NCBI GenBank assembly: GCA_031549455.1
Contig: JAVBPT010000005.1
Span: 47,720-111,719, forward strand
Origin: JAVBPT01 sp031549455
Lineage (GTDB): Bacteria; Bacillota; Clostridia; Lachnospirales; JAKSVV01
DNA length: 64,000 bases
Direction: 5' to 3'
The position numbers were made by a program, and so were the translations under genes. Positions 15,501 through 24,128 of this stretch are shown here, piece by piece. How positions within the stretch are numbered: the first letter of the stretch is position 1; each line of letters starts with the position of its first letter. Below the pieces are notes generated by a model. It saw only the letters and a list, made by a program, of their open reading frames with translations. It had not been told where the DNA came from and made no database searches.

Positions 15501-17436
15501 AGCAGGGGACCTGGATATTTATGAATATGTGCCGAATGGAAACTATATGAGATTAAAAGACTTTAACATCAATACCAACCGAATTTATTATTACTATATT
15601 CGAACGGTAAGATATGACACGGTACTAGGACATACAGAGATTGCAAAATCGATGTGGGCGGAGTTGACCTCCACCACAAAACCCGTACAAGGTGTTAAAA
15701 ATTTAAAACAAGTCTTTACAGGATATGCTTACAACGATTTATACGAAGTGGTTGTTTCATTTGAATCACCAATCATCGATTCAAGTAGAATACCAAGCGA
15801 GTTTGAACATGTGATTGCGGTAAGGAGTCAAGATAGCGCGGTCTATTCAGAAAACGGATATAAAGTGACACTACTTGCTGTTAAGGATGAAGGAAAATCA
15901 GACTACAGAACCTATGTGTATAAGATTGGTGGATTATTATCTGGGAAGAAATATTATGTGAAAGCGGCAATACTGGATAAGACCACAACAGAAGAGGGCA
16001 ATGTTTATGCCAAATCGGCGTATACACCATATATTGAGCTCAGGACCACCTTTTCACAAGAGGATTATGATAAAGAAAACAAGTACGCCGATTATTCAAG
16101 ATATTATGATACCAAGACATTGGAACTCATTAACGTACCCGCTTTTGTGGTTGAGGATAGCGCCTCTAGCTATGAGCTAAAGTATATCGAGGAGAAGTTT
16201 ACAGGACTCATCAATGCAACTAAAACCAGCTATTTTGATCTGCCGGTTAAGAAGGATGTGGCGAGTCTCACCTATTTTATTTCTCAGAAAAATATACAAG
16301 ACCTTCAGAATAAAAAAATGTCATTAAGGATTGTGCGGGATAACCTAACCCTCATCATTCCATACGAGTGGCTGGATTCTGAGTTAACAGAAGCATGGGT
16401 AAATATGAAAAAGTCTATGAAAGATCGAAATAAAGGGGTGAGTGATTTTTATGTTAGACTAAGCCTTACTTTCAATGATAAAGCCACCACCATTAATGGT
16501 GCCAAGAAATTGGGGGCGGAAGTTGAAACGCAAATCGAACTGATCGAACAAAATCGTTATAACGTCGAAATTGATTATATGATTGAGGAACGATTAAAGG
16601 ATAAGATTAAATCCGAAAAATCAACCTTCCTTTATGAACTGGACAGACAGTTAAAAGGAGAGATCAACGACAATCGATTCTTAGAAATAATGGATGATAC
16701 AATGGAAGATTTGGCGGAAAAGTTACAAATCATTGTCGCCAAAGAATTGCCAAAGTATGAAGAGGATTCGGAGAGCGTGGTGGAGACGTATAAACCGATT
16801 AACATGAAATATACCGGAGAAGCCACTGCTAATATTGTGGCCTACAACACGAAAACAAGAAGCTGGTATACCATTCAACAAGAAAAATCCATGGGAAATA
16901 TCAATGGGTATATGAGCAAATTGGAACGCTTTGCACTCACAAGTGTAAACGATTTTACCCTTATTTATGGAACAGAGGAGGAGAAGGCTGCTGCTGAGGT
17001 AAAGGCAAAATATAACCTGGATGCGGTACTTCGAGCCAATGGGGTTTATGACCTGAGTGGGACGGTGACACAAAAATTGATGAAGGAGATCGTGTATGTG
17101 ATTATTGCAAAAAGGGCAAGTAGTATCAATGAGGAAATCAATCTGAGAAAGCAGATTGATGCACGGTTTAGCTTCCTGAATCAAACGTTAACAAATCAGG
17201 AGATCATCTATACCATTATGCAAACTTACAATATGTTCACTAGCATTGACATCAATAACCTCATCATCAAGGATCAGAGTGTGATTGTGGGAATAACGGG
17301 TATTCAAAACTACTATAAACAAAGCATTTTGGCTTCGGTCGAGTTGGGAATGCTTACAAAGAATGACATCAAGGAGCCCAATAAACAACTTAGTGTGGGT
17401 ACAACGTTAAGACTCATAAGAGATATCATAAAATAG
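12595..17436 (+). CDS. Large exported surface protein with fibronectin type III domains and a divergent SLH-like end
   Basis: A 1613-residue secreted protein. The ATG at 12595 is chosen because GAAAGGA precedes it and a signal peptide starts there (MKKIISSLLLIIYSLTILL, cleavage likely near VAAAG). The N-terminal 850 residues are beta-rich and unassigned. A fibronectin type III module begins near residue 874 (PGAPQNFGMEEE, IHIRWEEPEYD) and a second near residue 1020 (VQGVKNLKQVF, VVVSFESP). The C-terminal 450 residues are mostly helical. The last 130 contain three weak SLH-like steps, the clearest being YYKQSILASVELGMLTKNDI. There is no LPXTG sorting signal, so wall attachment would depend on the SLH-like region. 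It is monocistronic with a strong terminator. Confidence 0.72.
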   Translation: MKKIISSLLLIIYSLTILLTFYVKDVAAAGEPFRWVRGYALDNNLSRTTQVANDEALLEWDVTDAGVYTFSFYTENERKNVLTFTKTLNTLDVKYQIFRWDGTDFTIDVTQSYIQAEYKDWDFASQTLITPTVVPTEVVFHIDSVDSQRGRIFKIENQYIKFFWSVSDSTINVNFKGLKKNTVHPFELSSPGGSTQKINVLKNLSFDVSPTHYINVSGSVVNLETIDHELHPNENAGQKPGIKIEISRPIAYNSVTAKFDGYIPLMDEALINLSINLQEKVENLGVNPANFSIYKKLSELTKASSGDKYYIDVVKSNDGLVPSNQYTVWSALKESTIYDPTSLILSNVATEKYDFDVRYIVTNGIGAGYTYLSYDIARKSITDTYAVIDTYNGPGIYTIYVAEAAITNPSSPQLAKWAEQRVEEGSGKIYIPLSVVRNELMPNKYYTFKVEYRLNDTTATVASQLRIYDANADHKVTVSVPKIVSIQDLIVIPKENTLNDAKVARFNLVFEMPDKVMELLSTNNKQIWYEFCMNTLNRNHTDSQDPSKNQKYQIAQSIYLKKNGSQIELRMNDPNNPEFKIVDIDKPISCEIVLKGLNQNWISFKVPDWSGSGGDLTKPVSGSVGKYIPGNSTLYENDFFNPNKAKIPASYFVTLRALYDEDLMSTTNEITMSEYAIPISIALSETQEILKAPIDVKSPNKGIDFIETRFTDVEITEYKRKMLDSIQADLDKKEYEVFLSASQGDLQRVLSNSLIVNKKNIEQAASSIYNFKHLGSIGNSISIHPSSSNVSPTITEIRNGAVIAFRISAADFMLLNLDANQNYYMAVRTSLDVVVDNNEDGVNETTVNRYSEITNISSVRTGTEIVIPGEEDKIPGAPQNFGMEEEATDRYIHIRWEEPEYDSSLRPTEILGYEIIRVADNRLETADRSNKLSIADLYAIDQYKDKEAFRIIEGVMQKWNQTSKIWEVIAGDLDIYEYVPNGNYMRLKDFNINTNRIYYYYIRTVRYDTVLGHTEIAKSMWAELTSTTKPVQGVKNLKQVFTGYAYNDLYEVVVSFESPIIDSSRIPSEFEHVIAVRSQDSAVYSENGYKVTLLAVKDEGKSDYRTYVYKIGGLLSGKKYYVKAAILDKTTTEEGNVYAKSAYTPYIELRTTFSQEDYDKENKYADYSRYYDTKTLELINVPAFVVEDSASSYELKYIEEKFTGLINATKTSYFDLPVKKDVASLTYFISQKNIQDLQNKKMSLRIVRDNLTLIIPYEWLDSELTEAWVNMKKSMKDRNKGVSDFYVRLSLTFNDKATTINGAKKLGAEVETQIELIEQNRYNVEIDYMIEERLKDKIKSEKSTFLYELDRQLKGEINDNRFLEIMDDTMEDLAEKLQIIVAKELPKYEEDSESVVETYKPINMKYTGEATANIVAYNTKTRSWYTIQQEKSMGNINGYMSKLERFALTSVNDFTLIYGTEEEKAAAEVKAKYNLDAVLRANGVYDLSGTVTQKLMKEIVYVIIAKRASSINEEINLRKQIDARFSFLNQTLTNQEIIYTIMQTYNMFTSIDINNLIIKDQSVIVGITGIQNYYKQSILASVELGMLTKNDIKEPNKQLSVGTTLRLIRDIIK

Positions 17437-17444
17437 ATTGGCTA

Positions 17445-17485
17445 TACAGGTGTGGTGAAGAACTCAGAACCACACCTGTATTTTT
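17445..17485 (+). terminator. Strong terminator of the surface-protein gene
   Basis: TACAGGTGTGGT (17445-17456) pairs with ACCACACCTGTA (17469-17480), a 12-bp perfect stem followed by TTTTTG. Confidence 0.85.
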
Positions 17486-17557
17486 GTCATTAAAAATTTT
17501 TTAATTTAAGCACTACCCTTTTCCTTTATTTCATATATAATGGCACAAGATGGGTGA

Positions 17558-19786
17558 ATGATGGAAAAAATCGTAGGAGACGTACAGACCATAATATTTA
17601 GAAATGAGGAAACGGGTTACACCGTTTTCGAGTTTAAGGTAGAGGGCGCTAAAAGGGTCACTTGTGTAGGGCTTGTTTTTGATCTGTATGTGGGAGAAAC
17701 CATAGAATTATCAGGTGTTCGGACAACACATCCCTCTTATGGTTCCCAATTTTCTTTTTCAAGTTATACGGCGCTTCCTATTCGAACACAAAACGCAATG
17801 CTAAAATACCTCTCTTCTGGTATGATTAGAGGGATTGGAGAGAAAACAGCTGAGCGAATGGTAGATGAGTTTGGGGAGAAAACGTTTGAAATCATAGAAG
17901 ATTCGCCAGATCAATTAGCCCGAATTAAGGGAATCACGAAAGAGCGGGCCGCGAAGATATCGGAGGACTTTATCAGCAAAAAAAAGATGAGAGATACCGT
18001 GATTGGACTTCAAAAGTATGAGATCTCAGTCCATTTTGCCATTAAGATTTTTACAATCTTTGGAGAAAAGGCGGAACAGAAGATCCTCTCCAATCCCTAT
18101 ATATTGGTTTCGCACATCGAGGGGATTGGTTTTAAGTACGCGGATAAAATTGCATTTAAACTCGGCTTTTCCAAGAATTCGCTTTTTCGAATAAAAGAGG
18201 GAATTAAGTATATCTTAAAACTAAGCAGCTTTGAGAGGGGACATGTATTTCTGCCAGAAGAGACCTTAATAACAGAGGTAGAAAAGATACTTGAAATCCC
18301 AAATCACAAAGAGGTGATCTGGAACCTCCTATTTGAATTAGAAAATGAAGATCAGGTTGTGCTTCTTTCCCATAAAGAATACGGCAAGGCGATTTATCTA
18401 AAATACTTTTATATGGCAGAAAAATATATCGGGTCTAAGCTAAAGATGTTGAGTGATTTTGGTCTAAACCAAAAACAAAAAGAGACGTCTAAGGAGATCG
18501 AAAAGATTGAAAAAGGGGAAGGGATCGAGCTTTCAAAGGAACAGAAAGGGGCGATTCTATCTGCCATAGAGAATAATGTAACCATTATTACTGGGGGACC
18601 TGGGACAGGAAAAACCACCATTATGAATATTCTGCTTAAATATTTTGAGGAGAAGAAGCAAAAAGTAAAACTGGTGGCTCCCACGGGGAGAGCCTCAAAA
18701 AAGCTTGCAGAGGCGACACGTCATGAGTCTCAAACGATTCATCGACTGCTTGAGGTGATGCCAAGCACAATAGAAGAAGAAATGCAGCATTTTGGAAGAA
18801 ATGAAGAAAATCCAATTCAGGGGGATGTGCTCATTATAGACGAGATGTCTATGGTGGATATCTTACTTTTTCTCGCTGTTTTAAAGGCGATGCCACAGGG
18901 CATGAGACTTGTTCTGGTTGGAGACAGCAAACAACTTCCCTCAGTGGGACCGGGAAACGTGCTCAAAGATTTAATTCATTCTGAAAAGATCAAGACGGTC
19001 GAACTCATCAAGATTTTTAGACAGTCTAGAGAGAGTATGATCATCACGAATGCGCATCTGATTCGAAATGGAGAGCTTCCGATTCTGGACGAAAAGGGAA
19101 AAGACTTCTTCTTCATTCATGCGAGAGATCCATACCAGGTTGTAGAAGAGGTGACGAGTCTTGTAAGCAGTAGGTTAACCCAATATTTAAACTGTTCACA
19201 TCATGAAATACAGGTGCTCGTTCCCATGAAAAAAGGGATCACGGGTGTTGAAAATCTAAATAGCACATTACAGTCTGTTCTAAATGCTTCGGCAAAGGAA
19301 GAAATAAAGGCAAATGGGAAGAGTTTTAAAGTAAATGATCGGGTGATGCACATCAAAAACGATTATGAGTTAGAGTGGAGAAAGTTAAATCAAAATGGCT
19401 ATGAAGAAGAAAAAGGGCTGGGTGTTTTTAATGGGGATACCGGTCGGATCGATGAGGTCAATGAATTTACCGGGGGGATGACCATTCAGTTTGATGATGA
19501 CAAAATTTGTGAGTACAATGCCAGCAATCTAAAAGAGCTAGAACTTGCCTATGCCATCACCGTACATAAATCCCAAGGAAGTGAATATAAGGCGGTGGTT
19601 ATTCCTCTATTTGATGTACCCACGCCACTTTTGAGCAGAAATCTGATCTACACAGCCATTACAAGGGCGAGGGAGCTGGTGGTGATCGTAGGAAGGAAAG
19701 AAATTATTCAGAGCATGGTGGTACGCGATTTTGAAGAGAAACGGTACACCATGCTTCGAGAGGAAATTGTGGAGAGATTTGAATAA
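17558..19786 (+). CDS. recD2: RecD2-type ATP-dependent DNA helicase
   Basis: A 742-residue RecD2/TraA-type SF1B helicase of the expected size. The N-terminal OB-like region (VGDVQTIIFRNEETGYTVFE) is diagnostic of RecD2. Helix-hairpin-helix units follow (GIGEKTAERM, KGITKERAAKI and GIGFKYADKI). The helicase core has Walker A TGGPGTGKTT (about residue 347), Walker B IIDEMSMVD and the C-terminal VHKSQGSEYKAV motif. RecD2 moves 5' to 3' on DNA and acts in repair without RecBC. Two adjacent ATGs at 17558 and 17561 are possible. The ribosome binding site is weak (GGGTGA); a TATAAT lies at 17536-17541. Confidence 0.93.
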   Translation: MMEKIVGDVQTIIFRNEETGYTVFEFKVEGAKRVTCVGLVFDLYVGETIELSGVRTTHPSYGSQFSFSSYTALPIRTQNAMLKYLSSGMIRGIGEKTAERMVDEFGEKTFEIIEDSPDQLARIKGITKERAAKISEDFISKKKMRDTVIGLQKYEISVHFAIKIFTIFGEKAEQKILSNPYILVSHIEGIGFKYADKIAFKLGFSKNSLFRIKEGIKYILKLSSFERGHVFLPEETLITEVEKILEIPNHKEVIWNLLFELENEDQVVLLSHKEYGKAIYLKYFYMAEKYIGSKLKMLSDFGLNQKQKETSKEIEKIEKGEGIELSKEQKGAILSAIENNVTIITGGPGTGKTTIMNILLKYFEEKKQKVKLVAPTGRASKKLAEATRHESQTIHRLLEVMPSTIEEEMQHFGRNEENPIQGDVLIIDEMSMVDILLFLAVLKAMPQGMRLVLVGDSKQLPSVGPGNVLKDLIHSEKIKTVELIKIFRQSRESMIITNAHLIRNGELPILDEKGKDFFFIHARDPYQVVEEVTSLVSSRLTQYLNCSHHEIQVLVPMKKGITGVENLNSTLQSVLNASAKEEIKANGKSFKVNDRVMHIKNDYELEWRKLNQNGYEEEKGLGVFNGDTGRIDEVNEFTGGMTIQFDDDKICEYNASNLKELELAYAITVHKSQGSEYKAVVIPLFDVPTPLLSRNLIYTAITRARELVVIVGRKEIIQSMVVRDFEEKRYTMLREEIVERFE

Positions 19787-19788
19787 AC

Positions 19789-19818
19789 AAAAAGGGATAT
19801 CTAGCGTATCCCTTTTTT
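19789..19818. terminator. Bidirectional terminator between recD2 and the acidic micro-ORF
   Basis: AAAAGGGATA (19790-19799) pairs with TATCCCTTTT (19807-19816), with A and T runs on either side, so it can serve both convergent transcripts. Confidence 0.8.
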
Positions 19819-19825
19819 AATCTAT

Positions 19826-19930
19826 TTATTCATTGTCATCTTCATCGTCGATGTCTTCGTCATCATCACAACAACCACATCCGCAATCATCGTCATCGTC
19901 TATGTTTTCTTTTTTTTCGTCTTCGTTCAT
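19826..19930 (-). CDS. 34-residue acidic protein with a central cysteine cluster
   Basis: Starting at the ATG at 19928-19930, this ORF encodes 34 residues: an N-terminal charged stretch (MNEDEKKENIDDDDD), a core of four cysteines as CGCGCC, then another Asp/Glu-rich run. GAGGAGGTGAAAGA precedes the ATG, a near-perfect anti-16S match, and the shared terminator follows. It lies 15 bases downstream of argS and is almost certainly cotranscribed with it. The cysteine cluster between acidic arms suggests metal binding, but no family is recognised. Counting against it is its very short length and low-complexity composition. Confidence 0.6.
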   Translation of the reverse strand: MNEDEKKENIDDDDDCGCGCCDDDEDIDDEDDNE

Positions 19931-19945
19931 TCTTTCACCTCCTCT

Positions 19946-21613
19946 CTACATTTCTTCTGGTGCTTGCATACAGATCAGACTTAGGCCCTCTTTTAAGATT
20001 TTCTGGGTTGCTTTTACAAGTTGTATTCTGGTGTTTTGAACCAAGTCATCCTCTACAAGAATAGCATACTCATTGTAGAATTTATTAAAATATTGAGCCA
20101 AATCGATCAAATATCTTGCGACAAACGACGGCTCGAAACGAGTTGCTGCATTTATAACGATTTCATTGAACTTAGATAGGTGTTTAATCAGTTCAAAGGA
20201 GGTTTCATCTTTTAATAGATCATAATCCACTTTGCCAGTATCATTTGCCTTTCGAATAAGGCTACAGAGTCGGGCATGGGTGTACTGAAGGTAAGGCCCT
20301 GTCTCACCATCAAACCGGAGCGCCTCCTCCCACTTAAACACAACGTCCTTATTGCTACTATTAAATAAATTATGAAACACAAGTGCACCCACGCCCACCA
20401 TTTTGGCGATCTCTTCTTTATTTGGTGCATTTGGATTCTTTTCGTCGATAATCGTCTCTACCTTTTTGGTTGCCTCTTTGATGGCATCCTCTAACTTAAT
20501 GATATTCCCGGTTCTAGTTGAGAGGTTTCCGCCTTCCAGTCGGACCATCCCATGGGCGATATGTGCAAGGTCAGAAGCCCAAGAATAGCCCATTTTTTCG
20601 ATCACTTTAAACCATTGTGCAAAGTGCAATTTTTGTTCGGAACCTGTGATATAAATGCACTTATCAAAGTCAAAGGTTTCTTTTCGGTAGATCGCAGCGG
20701 CGATGTCTCTTGTCATATATAAAGTGGCTCCATCACTGCGGACGATAATGGCAGGAGCCATTTCCTCTAGTTCTACAATCTTAGCACCCTGACTCTCAAC
20801 AAGTAGGTTTTTGCTTTCAAGTTCAGAGACCACGTGATCCACCTTATCTAGGTAAAAGCTTTCGCCGGTGATATAATCAAAATGAAGATTCAACTCAGCG
20901 GATACCCTATCAAAATATTTTATACTGATCTCCTTAAAATAATTCCATATTTTAATCGCTTCTGGATCCCCTTTTTCAATTTTATAGGACCAGCTTCTTC
21001 CGTCATCTTCAAGGGAGGGGCTTTTCTCCGCTTCTTCATGAAATTTAACATAAAGGTCTACTAATTCATAGATGCCCCGTTCCTCAATTCTTGCCTCATC
21101 GCCCCAAAGCTTGTAGGCCACAATCAGTTTCCCAAATTGGGTACCCATGTCGCCGAGGTGATTAATGCCAATCGGCTTGTAGCCAACATATTCAAAGATT
21201 CGGTAAAGAGAATCGCCCGTTACGGCGTTCTTAAGATGTCCAATGTGAAAAGGCTTTGCGATGTTTAAAGAAGCGTAGTCAATCACGATATTTTTTCCCT
21301 GACCAATGTTGGGTTTTTCTGCTTTTTGAATGCCATCTAAGGTCTTTTCAATAAAATATTGTTTATTCACAAAGAAGTTCAGGTATCCACCCACCACTTC
21401 GGTTCGTTCAATGAGATCATTTTTGATGATTTCTTTCAATTCCTCTGCAATCAGAGCGGGAGACTTTTTGCGTAACTTTGCCAGTGTAAAACATGGGAAC
21501 GCAAAGTCCCCAAGCTTGGGGTTGGGAGGAATTTCAATCTGTCTTTCCATCTCGCCCGTAGCCACATCTTGTATAAACTCAGACAGCATGTCTGTCAGCT
21601 CTTTTTTGTCCAT
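19946..21613 (-). CDS. argS: Arginyl-tRNA synthetase
   Basis: A 555-residue class I arginyl-tRNA synthetase. The N-terminal Add1 domain is followed by the HIGH motif in IAKPFHIGHLKN (about residues 115-126), where ATP is bound. The usual KMSKS loop is replaced by STRTGN, as is normal for many ArgRS. A DALR anticodon-binding domain ends the protein. It charges tRNA-Arg in the cytosol. The ATG at 21613 is used because GAGGTGG lies just before it; an in-frame GTG two codons earlier lies inside that ribosome binding site. A small acidic ORF follows 15 bases after the stop. Confidence 0.95.
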   Translation of the reverse strand: MDKKELTDMLSEFIQDVATGEMERQIEIPPNPKLGDFAFPCFTLAKLRKKSPALIAEELKEIIKNDLIERTEVVGGYLNFFVNKQYFIEKTLDGIQKAEKPNIGQGKNIVIDYASLNIAKPFHIGHLKNAVTGDSLYRIFEYVGYKPIGINHLGDMGTQFGKLIVAYKLWGDEARIEERGIYELVDLYVKFHEEAEKSPSLEDDGRSWSYKIEKGDPEAIKIWNYFKEISIKYFDRVSAELNLHFDYITGESFYLDKVDHVVSELESKNLLVESQGAKIVELEEMAPAIIVRSDGATLYMTRDIAAAIYRKETFDFDKCIYITGSEQKLHFAQWFKVIEKMGYSWASDLAHIAHGMVRLEGGNLSTRTGNIIKLEDAIKEATKKVETIIDEKNPNAPNKEEIAKMVGVGALVFHNLFNSSNKDVVFKWEEALRFDGETGPYLQYTHARLCSLIRKANDTGKVDYDLLKDETSFELIKHLSKFNEIVINAATRFEPSFVARYLIDLAQYFNKFYNEYAILVEDDLVQNTRIQLVKATQKILKEGLSLICMQAPEEM

Positions 21614-21634
21614 TTCCACCTCATATCTTATGCC

Positions 21635-21663
21635 ATTTTAGCATAAGTAAAAAGAAATGTAAA
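21635..21663 (-). promoter_or_regulatory. Promoter of argS
   Basis: On the minus strand TTTACA (21658-21663) and TAAAAT (21635-21640) are 17 bases apart, just before the argS ribosome binding site. Confidence 0.6.
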
Positions 21664-21667
21664 CCAC

Positions 21668-21695
21668 TTGTGAAATGAAAAAAAACTGATATAAT
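21668..21695 (+). promoter_or_regulatory. Promoter of ligA
   Basis: TTGTGA (21668-21673) and TATAAT (21690-21695) with a 16-base spacer, back to back with the argS promoter. Confidence 0.6.
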
Positions 21696-21717
21696 TAGCA
21701 GTAATAAGCGGGATATT

Positions 21718-23688
21718 ATGGTAGAAAGAATAAGGGAATTAGTAGAATTAATTAATAAAGCCAATGAAGAGTATTACGGAAATGACAACGAGATCATGTC
21801 CAATGCAGAATGGGATGCACTTATGGACGAGCTAAGGGAGCTAGAGGAGAAAGAGGGAATCGTTCTTTCAAACAGCCCGACGCAAAGCGTAGGGCACAGC
21901 ATTGCTTCAAAGCTTGAAAAAAAAGCACATGAAGCACAGATGCTCTCCCTTGATAAGACAAAAGAGATTAGAGATCTTGAATCCTTTTTGGGAATTTATG
22001 AGGGTCTTTTATCTTTTAAGCTGGACGGCTTGACCATTGTGCTGACGTATGAAAATGGAGAGCTAAAAGAAGCCCTAACACGGGGAGATGGGGCAATGGG
22101 AGAGGTGATTACCCAGAATGTAAAGGCATTTAAGAACATACCCCTTTCCATCAAACACAAAGAGAAGATGACCATCCGCGGAGAGGCGATCATTAAATAT
22201 TCAGACTTTGAAAAACTCAACCAGAAGCTTGGTGTGGAAAGCCAATATAAAAATCCGAGAAATCTTTGTAGCGGTACGGTTAGACAGTTAAATAGTAAGA
22301 TTGTAGAAGAGCGTAGCGTCTATTTCTATGCCTTTCAGATCGTGGGGTATCAAAAAACCAATCAGAAGGAGGATCAGTATAAACTTTTAAAAAATCTGGG
22401 TTTTGAAACGGTGGAATATACGCTGACCTCCTCTTTAACCGTGGGGGAAGATGTAGTTGATTTCAAGAAAAAACTGCAATACTATGATTTGCCTTCGGAT
22501 GGGCTGGTTTTGACCTATAACGATATTGAATTCTCCAAAAGTCTTGGCGTGACCTCCAAATTTCCAAGAGATTCCATTGCATTTAAATGGCAGGACGAAC
22601 TTGTAAGAACAAGTCTTTTGAGAGTGGACTGGAATGCCTCCAGAACGGGGTTGATTAATCCTGTGGCTATTTTTACACCAGTGGAGATTGAAGGAACCAC
22701 AGTAGAGAGAGCAAGCATTCACAATGTGAGCATTTTAAAAGGGCTCAAGCTAGGGATAGGAGATGAGCTTCTGGTATACAAGGCCAATATGATCATCCCT
22801 CAGATCAAAGAGAATAAAACACAGTCCGGAACAGTGGAGATACCAACGGTGTGTCCGGCATGCTCTTTGGGAACCCGGGTTAAAAAGAATCATAATACAG
22901 AAGAGCTTTATTGCACCAACCCCAATTGTCCGGCCAAAATAGTACAAAGCATAGTTCACTTTGTGGGGCGCAATGCAATGAACATAGAAGGGGTCTCTGA
23001 GGCCACGATTGAAAAGTTTATTGAACAGGGAATTATAAGGGAAGCACAAGATTTATATGACTTACATAAACATAAAGAGGCGATTGTAAAGCTAGAAGGA
23101 TTTGGTGAAAAATCGTATGAAAATATCATAGCATCGATAGAAAAATCCAGAAAAGTAAAGTTGGCCTATTTGATCAATGCACTCGGAATCCCCGGAATCG
23201 GACTTGCGAACGCCAAGGTTCTTGCAAGAACATACCATTTCAATCTTCGGGACATCATGGAGGCTTTGGAGATGGAGCTGATCAAGATCGATGGGTTTGG
23301 AGAGATTCTGGCCCAAAATGTGTATCGGTATTTCCGTGATCCGCAAAATCGAGTGAGAGTAGAGGAGCTCAAAAAGCGGGTTGAGATTGAAAAGGAAGAA
23401 AAGAGGATCATCCAAAATGAATATATTACAGGAAAAACTTTTGTAATCACAGGAGAGCTTACAAGCTTTGAAAATAGGGACGAATTAAAAGAAAAGATAG
23501 AGGCTTTAGGAGGTAAGGTGACGGGAAGTGTGACCAAGAAGACGGATTATCTCATTAACAATGATATGGATTCGGGATCTACTAAGAACAAGAAAGCAAA
23601 AGAGTTGGGCGTTCCAATTCTTTCAGAGGAGGAAATCAGAAGAATGCTTACACAAGAGTCTCTTGACAATTTTCTACAGAAAGAATAG
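21718..23688 (+). CDS. ligA: NAD-dependent DNA ligase LigA
   Basis: A 656-residue NAD+-dependent ligase of standard length and domain order. Ia and adenylation domains come first, with the nucleotidylated lysine in FKLDGL (about residue 101). Then come the OB fold, a four-cysteine zinc finger (CPAC near residue 380 through CTNPNC), helix-hairpin-helix repeats (GIPGIGLANAK and IDGFGEILAQ) and a C-terminal BRCT domain (TGKTFVITGEL). It seals nicks in replication and repair. The motif reads KLDG where many homologues have KxDG with Met, Val or Ile, which is within normal variation. A small unknown ORF follows 23 bases later. Confidence 0.95.
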   Translation: MVERIRELVELINKANEEYYGNDNEIMSNAEWDALMDELRELEEKEGIVLSNSPTQSVGHSIASKLEKKAHEAQMLSLDKTKEIRDLESFLGIYEGLLSFKLDGLTIVLTYENGELKEALTRGDGAMGEVITQNVKAFKNIPLSIKHKEKMTIRGEAIIKYSDFEKLNQKLGVESQYKNPRNLCSGTVRQLNSKIVEERSVYFYAFQIVGYQKTNQKEDQYKLLKNLGFETVEYTLTSSLTVGEDVVDFKKKLQYYDLPSDGLVLTYNDIEFSKSLGVTSKFPRDSIAFKWQDELVRTSLLRVDWNASRTGLINPVAIFTPVEIEGTTVERASIHNVSILKGLKLGIGDELLVYKANMIIPQIKENKTQSGTVEIPTVCPACSLGTRVKKNHNTEELYCTNPNCPAKIVQSIVHFVGRNAMNIEGVSEATIEKFIEQGIIREAQDLYDLHKHKEAIVKLEGFGEKSYENIIASIEKSRKVKLAYLINALGIPGIGLANAKVLARTYHFNLRDIMEALEMELIKIDGFGEILAQNVYRYFRDPQNRVRVEELKKRVEIEKEEKRIIQNEYITGKTFVITGELTSFENRDELKEKIEALGGKVTGSVTKKTDYLINNDMDSGSTKNKKAKELGVPILSEEEIRRMLTQESLDNFLQKE

Positions 23689-23711
23689 AATGGGGTCAAA
23701 AGGAGTGAAAA

Positions 23712-24032
23712 ATGGAAGAAGAAAAAAAGAGTCTTACAGAACTGGAAAAGGGAATGCTGCTTGGATGGTACGCAGCTATGTTTAGAAAGATCTACGTTCA
23801 AACGGGAGGAAACGATATACTGTTATTTATGAAACCAGACCACTTTGGCAAAGAGGGAACCTATTTTGCAAAGTATATGGGTACCGAATTCGGCTTTCAA
23901 CTTTTATGTGAAAGGCAAAAAGAGGAGAGGGGCTCGCTATGCATTAGAGATTTACTCGAAGAGCATGCGTCGGAATTAATGGGATATGTTGAAATAATCG
24001 ATGAAGGTTTTGATCAAACGGTAATGGAGTAA
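23712..24032 (+). CDS. 106-residue soluble protein downstream of ligA, unknown
   Basis: A 106-residue protein initiated at an ATG with AAAAGGAG in front. It contains an amphipathic N-terminal helix (SLTELEKGMLLGWYAAMFRK), an aromatic central part (LLFMKPDHFGKEGTYFAKYM) and an acidic C-terminus. No signal peptide or membrane helix is visible and no family is recognised. It is probably cotranscribed with ligA, and a good terminator follows directly after its stop. Confidence 0.6.
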   Translation: MEEEKKSLTELEKGMLLGWYAAMFRKIYVQTGGNDILLFMKPDHFGKEGTYFAKYMGTEFGFQLLCERQKEERGSLCIRDLLEEHASELMGYVEIIDEGFDQTVME

Positions 24033-24036
24033 AATG

Positions 24037-24063
24037 GATACACCTTTCGGGTGTATTTTTTGT
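24037..24063 (+). terminator. Terminator of the ligA operon
   Basis: ATACACC (24038-24044) pairs with GGTGTAT (24050-24056), followed by six T residues. Confidence 0.8.
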
Positions 24064-24094
24064 GTTCCAAAAAGCAAATCAAAACTTTGGGTGA

Positions 24095-24122
24095 TTGACA
24101 AAACATAGTTTTTGGCTATAAT
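24095..24122 (+). promoter_or_regulatory. Promoter of the O-antigen-ligase-like gene, predicted leaderless
   Basis: Perfect TTGACA (24095-24100) and TATAAT (24117-24122), 16 bases apart. The ATG at 24129 is seven bases after the -10 element, so the predicted transcription start coincides with the start codon. Confidence 0.65.
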
Positions 24123-24128
24123 AATTTT

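Noticed and set aside
19833..20039. Plus-strand Ser-rich frame of 68 codons
   Set aside because: It is the antisense of the Asp/Glu micro-ORF and the argS C-terminus, with no ribosome binding site.
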